A stretch of DNA of 17,295 nt. Origin: Acidobacteriota bacterium (GTDB lineage: Bacteria; Acidobacteriota; Terriglobia; Bryobacterales; Bryobacteraceae). The DNA lies in NCBI GenBank assembly GCA_003223065.1, contig QHXU01000036.1, positions 5,041 through 22,335 of the forward strand. Reading direction: 5' to 3'. The notes under the pieces are model-generated. The model saw only the letters and a program-made list of their open reading frames with translations. It was not told the origin of the DNA and searched no databases. A program made the translations under genes and the position numbers. Within the stretch, counting starts at the first letter, position 1; every line of letters starts with the position of its first letter. Positions 14,414 to 17,295 of this stretch are shown here, piece after piece.

Positions 14414-15547
14414 TCACATCATTCGAAGCATCGCCAGGCCACCCGTTCTAAGAAACCGGATGCCGAGCATTGCCGCGAGGATCAGGAACACGACGTTGAG
14501 AATGGCCGTATAGTTCAGTGTTATCGCGCCTTCCACGATTTGGGCTTGGCGTTGCACCGGCGCGAGTCCCGCGGCTTGAAAGAGGAATTCGATTGCCAAA
14601 GCCCCTAGAGTCATGGAAGCGTAGAACGTGGCGAGCAAAAAGGCGCTCATCTTCGCGCCATAGTAGCGGCGATAAATATCGAGAATCGGAAGGACGATAA
14701 GGTCGCCAAAAACGAAGGCGATCACCCCGCCGAAGCTGATTCCGCTGTTCCAAAGCGCCGCCGCAAGCGGAACGTTGCCCACCGAGCACACGAAGGAAAT
14801 GATTGCAATGAACGGGCCGGCGATCGGGCCCCAAAACTGTGCGAGAAGTGGATGCGAAGAAAGAAAGAGGGATCTCCAGACGTTGGTTGGAACAATGGCC
14901 GCAAACACGCCAGCAATCAATAATCCTCCGGCGATGTCTTTCCAAACCGCAATCCAATCCATTACGAAGTAGTGGCTGATCGCGGTCCTTCCTTCAGACG
15001 AGAGGATTCGCTTGATGATTGGCCCATCTGTGACGGCCATGTCCATCTCAGCATGCCCTTCCATCTTGCCGCGCAATCCCTTTACGGCTTGCTTTCGGGC
15101 CTCATCTACCAGGGCCGGACGCAGGAACAGTCTGAACAAGATCGCCAGGATCGATACCATCACCACAGCGCCCACGGCCTCCGCTAGAGCAAATTGCCAC
15201 CCCAGCAGGACGATCATGATGATCCCGAGTTCGATCACCAGATTGGTAGACGCCATTTCGAAGACCATTGCGGCCGTGAAGTTTGCACCTTTGCGGAAGA
15301 TGGAGCGGGCCAGTGCGACCGCTGCATAGGAGCAAGAGGAGGACGCCGCCCCCAGGCCACACGCTACCGCGAGCGTCTTTGGAGAATCGTCTGGGAGCAA
15401 TCGCGTCATCTCCGCTTTCGACACGACGGCCTGTACAATCGCCGACAGGAGGAACCCCAGATTCAGCGGCCAAAAAATCTCCCAGAACATCGCGAACGCC
15501 ATCCAAAGCGCGTGCCCGATGCTTGGAAGCAGCGCAGGCATGAGCAT
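14414..15547 (-). CDS. COG0701-type permease (ArsP/DUF318-like)
   Basis: This 377-residue membrane protein (about 8-10 helices) is built of two similar halves, each with a cysteine motif: CGLGAASSSCSYAAVALARS (Cys63, Cys72) and FVCSVGNVPLAAALW (Cys254). A hydrophilic loop (about 145-190, with EGHAEMDM) separates them. The family includes ArsP, an exporter of trivalent organoarsenicals; this variant's substrate is unknown. The ATG at 15547 was chosen because the 72 extra upstream residues are basic, not family-like, and overlap the divergent promoter; no Shine-Dalgarno is evident. It pairs with the downstream methyltransferase. Confidence 0.85.
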   Translation of the reverse strand: MLMPALLPSIGHALWMAFAMFWEIFWPLNLGFLLSAIVQAVVSKAEMTRLLPDDSPKTLAVACGLGAASSSCSYAAVALARSIFRKGANFTAAMVFEMASTNLVIELGIIMIVLLGWQFALAEAVGAVVMVSILAILFRLFLRPALVDEARKQAVKGLRGKMEGHAEMDMAVTDGPIIKRILSSEGRTAISHYFVMDWIAVWKDIAGGLLIAGVFAAIVPTNVWRSLFLSSHPLLAQFWGPIAGPFIAIISFVCSVGNVPLAAALWNSGISFGGVIAFVFGDLIVLPILDIYRRYYGAKMSAFLLATFYASMTLGALAIEFLFQAAGLAPVQRQAQIVEGAITLNYTAILNVVFLILAAMLGIRFLRTGGLAMLRMM

Positions 15548-15674
15548 TTCGGGTGGGACTCGAAGCCGAATCCGATTCCGGCCAGGTTCCAGTCGGAAGA
15601 GTACCACGGACAAGATCAAGAAGCGGCTTCCGTTTCCGACGAGCTCGCCGCTCTTCCACAAGCGGAATGGGGGC

Positions 15675-15704
15675 TTGCAATTGGTTTCGCTCGCGAAGTA
15701 TAAA
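15675..15704 (+). promoter_or_regulatory. Sigma70-like promoter of the SelA-like gene
   Basis: TTGCAA (15675-15680) and TATAAA (15699-15704) are separated by 18 nt. The predicted start near 15711 gives a leader of about 34 nt with GGGAGG (15732-15737) 7 nt before the GTG start. On the other strand the same spot reads TATACT (revcomp of 15697-15702). The rest of 15548-15744 shows nothing else recognisable. Confidence 0.6.
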
Positions 15705-15744
15705 TGCCATGGCACTATTCCAAAAGAGTTCGGGAGGCGCTGTC

Positions 15745-17295
15745 GTGTCCTATTCCTTTTCACACCTGTTTGACCGCTATCTGCACGCGGTGAGCCGGCG
15801 GGACCTGTTCAAGAAGGGAAGCCTTCTGGCTGCGTCGGCCTTGCCGGGGCGTTTCGCGGGAGCCGCGCCCGCGCCGGCTTCCACGGGGCTTCGCGTGGGT
15901 CCGGAAATCTACCAATCGATCGGCGTCCGCCCGCTGATCAACTGCCGGGGAACCCTTACCGTGATCAGCGGCTCGCTGGAATTGCCGGAAGTTAGGGCGG
16001 CCAAAGACGCCGCCGCCCAACACTTCGTGCAGCTCGATGAGCTGATGGAAGGGATCGGACAACGGCTGGCGGAACTGACTGGCGCGGAGTGGGGAATGGT
16101 TTCGTCCGGCTGTGCGGCGGCGCTGGCGCACGCCACTACGGCCTGCGTAACGGGCGGAAATCCCGACCTGCATGTGCGTGTCCCCGATCTGAGCGGTTTT
16201 CCCAAAGACGAGGTCGTCATCCCCAAGCATTCACGCAATGAATACGATCAAGCCATCCGGTCCGTTGGCGTCAGAATCATCGAGGCCGGAGACGCAGCGG
16301 AGTACGAGGCCGCGCTCGGGCCGAAGGTGGCGATGGTATATGTGTTCGCGGGTCCGCGCGCGGAAAGCGGACCGTTGCCGTACGATGCCATCTACGGCAT
16401 TGCCAAAAAGAAGAACATCCCGGTGCTGGTGGACGCGGCCGCCGAGATGCTGACCATTCCCAACGTCCACCTGCAAAGGGGAGCGACGCTGGTGGGCTAC
16501 AGCGGCGGGAAGTGCATCCGGGGTCCGCAGTGCGCAGGAATCCTGTTGGGCCGCAAGGATCTGGTGAAGGCGGCATGGGTGGCGAGCGCGCCACATCACG
16601 GCCACGGCCGCACCATGAAAGTCGGCAAGGAAGAGGCGATGGGGATGTTGGCTGCGGTCGAGATGTGGGTGAAACGGGACCACAAGGCTGAGATGGAGAT
16701 GTGGATTTCCTGGATGAACAACATCGCGAGCCTCGTTTCCAAAATCGAGGGGGTTAACACTGCTGTTCGCGAGCCGCGGGGTCTCTCGAATCACAGCCCG
16801 GGGCTTTCAATCACGTGGGATCCCGCCAGGTTTGGCATCACAGGCGAGGAGGTCTCCAACATCCTGTTCACCACTGAGCCGCGGATTGCGTTGGGTGGCG
16901 GCGGAGGCGGAGGAAGAGGCGGACGCGCGGGCAATGAGACGGGCATTTCGATCACGGCCTACATGATGTCTCCAGGAGAGGACAAGATCGTGGGCGACCG
17001 CATTTACGCGATCCTTTCGGCATCGCGGCCGCCGCGCAATCAAGAGGCTCCGAGAACGCCGGCAACCGATCTCACCGGCCGTTGGGACGTGCATATCGAG
17101 TTTGCCGCCGGCAGCTCGGATCACAGCTTTCATGTGAAGCAGCAAGGGAATCAGCTCGTGGGAACCCATCAAGGCGATTTTGTCGCGCGTGATTTCTCCG
17201 GCACGATTGCGGGTGATGAAGTGCGCATCGCCAGCGTAGTGGGCGAGGTACACGGCGCCGCACTCTCCTATCACTTTTCGGGCAAGCTGGACGGC
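15745..17295 (+). CDS. Tat-exported SelA-like PLP-dependent protein, 3' end outside the window
   Basis: At least 517 residues are open to the window edge. A twin-arginine signal is present (SRRDLFKKGSLLAASALPG, Arg18-Arg19). The PLP fold-type I domain resembles the L-seryl-tRNA selenium transferase group (COG1921): GMVSSGCAAALAHA (phosphate cup), Asp230 (VLVDAAAEM) contacting the pyridine nitrogen, and GYSGGKCIRGPQCAGI with Lys256 as the Schiff-base lysine. A Gly-rich insert lies near residues 381-392, and a further beta-rich domain (GRWDVHIEFAAGSSDHSFHV onward) begins near 447. Tat export fits folding with cofactor in the cytoplasm. A true SelA role is unlikely for an exported protein; an amino acid lyase or aldolase role is possible. 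The GTG at 15745 has an excellent Shine-Dalgarno; ATG 15709 is in frame but would lie before the predicted transcript start. Confidence 0.88.
   Translation, partial: MSYSFSHLFDRYLHAVSRRDLFKKGSLLAASALPGRFAGAAPAPASTGLRVGPEIYQSIGVRPLINCRGTLTVISGSLELPEVRAAKDAAAQHFVQLDELMEGIGQRLAELTGAEWGMVSSGCAAALAHATTACVTGGNPDLHVRVPDLSGFPKDEVVIPKHSRNEYDQAIRSVGVRIIEAGDAAEYEAALGPKVAMVYVFAGPRAESGPLPYDAIYGIAKKKNIPVLVDAAAEMLTIPNVHLQRGATLVGYSGGKCIRGPQCAGILLGRKDLVKAAWVASAPHHGHGRTMKVGKEEAMGMLAAVEMWVKRDHKAEMEMWISWMNNIASLVSKIEGVNTAVREPRGLSNHSPGLSITWDPARFGITGEEVSNILFTTEPRIALGGGGGGGRGGRAGNETGISITAYMMSPGEDKIVGDRIYAILSASRPPRNQEAPRTPATDLTGRWDVHIEFAAGSSDHSFHVKQQGNQLVGTHQGDFVARDFSGTIAGDEVRIASVVGEVHGAALSYHFSGKLDG

Noticed and set aside
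15548..15763. A 72-residue N-terminal extension of the permease.
   Set aside because: It is basic and not family-like, and it overlaps the divergent gene's promoter and start; the ATG at 15547 starts the recognisable membrane protein.
1..17295. CRISPR arrays, tRNA or rRNA genes, insertion sequences or prophage genes.
   Set aside because: None seen: no regularly spaced repeats, no transposase or integrase, and no tRNA-like folds noticed by eye.

Overview
The window is GC-rich bacterial DNA with tightly packed, often overlapping genes. Its gene content suggests a soil acidobacterium of the Solibacteres/Bryobacter type: a large secreted sortilin/BNR-repeat protein, a Tat-exported SelA-like PLP protein, CsbD and lmo0937-type stress proteins, and exported proteins with Gly/Arg tracts. 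That placement is inference from gene content; no rRNA gene is present to test it.

Left end, minus strand (150-1941): rplA, rplJ and rplL for ribosomal proteins L1, L10 and L7/L12. They have their own sigma70-like promoter at 1913-1941 and a hairpin terminator/attenuator at about 25-70. rplK, nusG and secE are not upstream of rplA. rplL is broken by two indels. A degenerate, partly palindromic intergenic repeat follows both the rplJ and the rplL stop codons.

Plus strand, 2024-5737: a 1076-residue secreted sortilin/VPS10-type beta-propeller with about eleven Asp-boxes, followed at once by a SixA-type histidine phosphatase whose only in-frame start is CTG.

Plus strand, 5802-10640: a five-gene run with overlapping starts and stops: mazG (frameshifted near its 3' end), a GNAT acetyltransferase, an enolase-superfamily o-succinylbenzoate synthase/N-acylamino acid racemase, an EamA exporter and an MFS exporter. 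GNAT next to racemase matches the arrangement known for N-succinylamino acid racemase pathways that interconvert D- and L-amino acids. The two exporters suggest amino acid (derivative) transport. An SDR oxidoreductase with a pteridine-reductase-like motif follows from its own putative promoter (10702-11421).

Region 11440-13690: a YkgJ-type cysteine-cluster protein and a secreted zinc-dependent phospholipase C-like protein, divergent with overlapping start codons. Next come a 49-residue lmo0937-type membrane protein (minus) and a CsbD-family stress protein (plus) with a leader hairpin and a strong terminator.

Right end: a COG0701-type permease and a membrane-anchored SAM methyltransferase form a minus-strand pair (13769-15547). 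The permease is divergent from a Tat-exported SelA-like PLP-fold protein that runs off the end of the window. The most interesting points are the GNAT/racemase/exporter cassette, the permease/methyltransferase pair, the intergenic repeat, the overlapping divergent starts, and two frame disruptions in housekeeping genes that probably reflect assembly errors.
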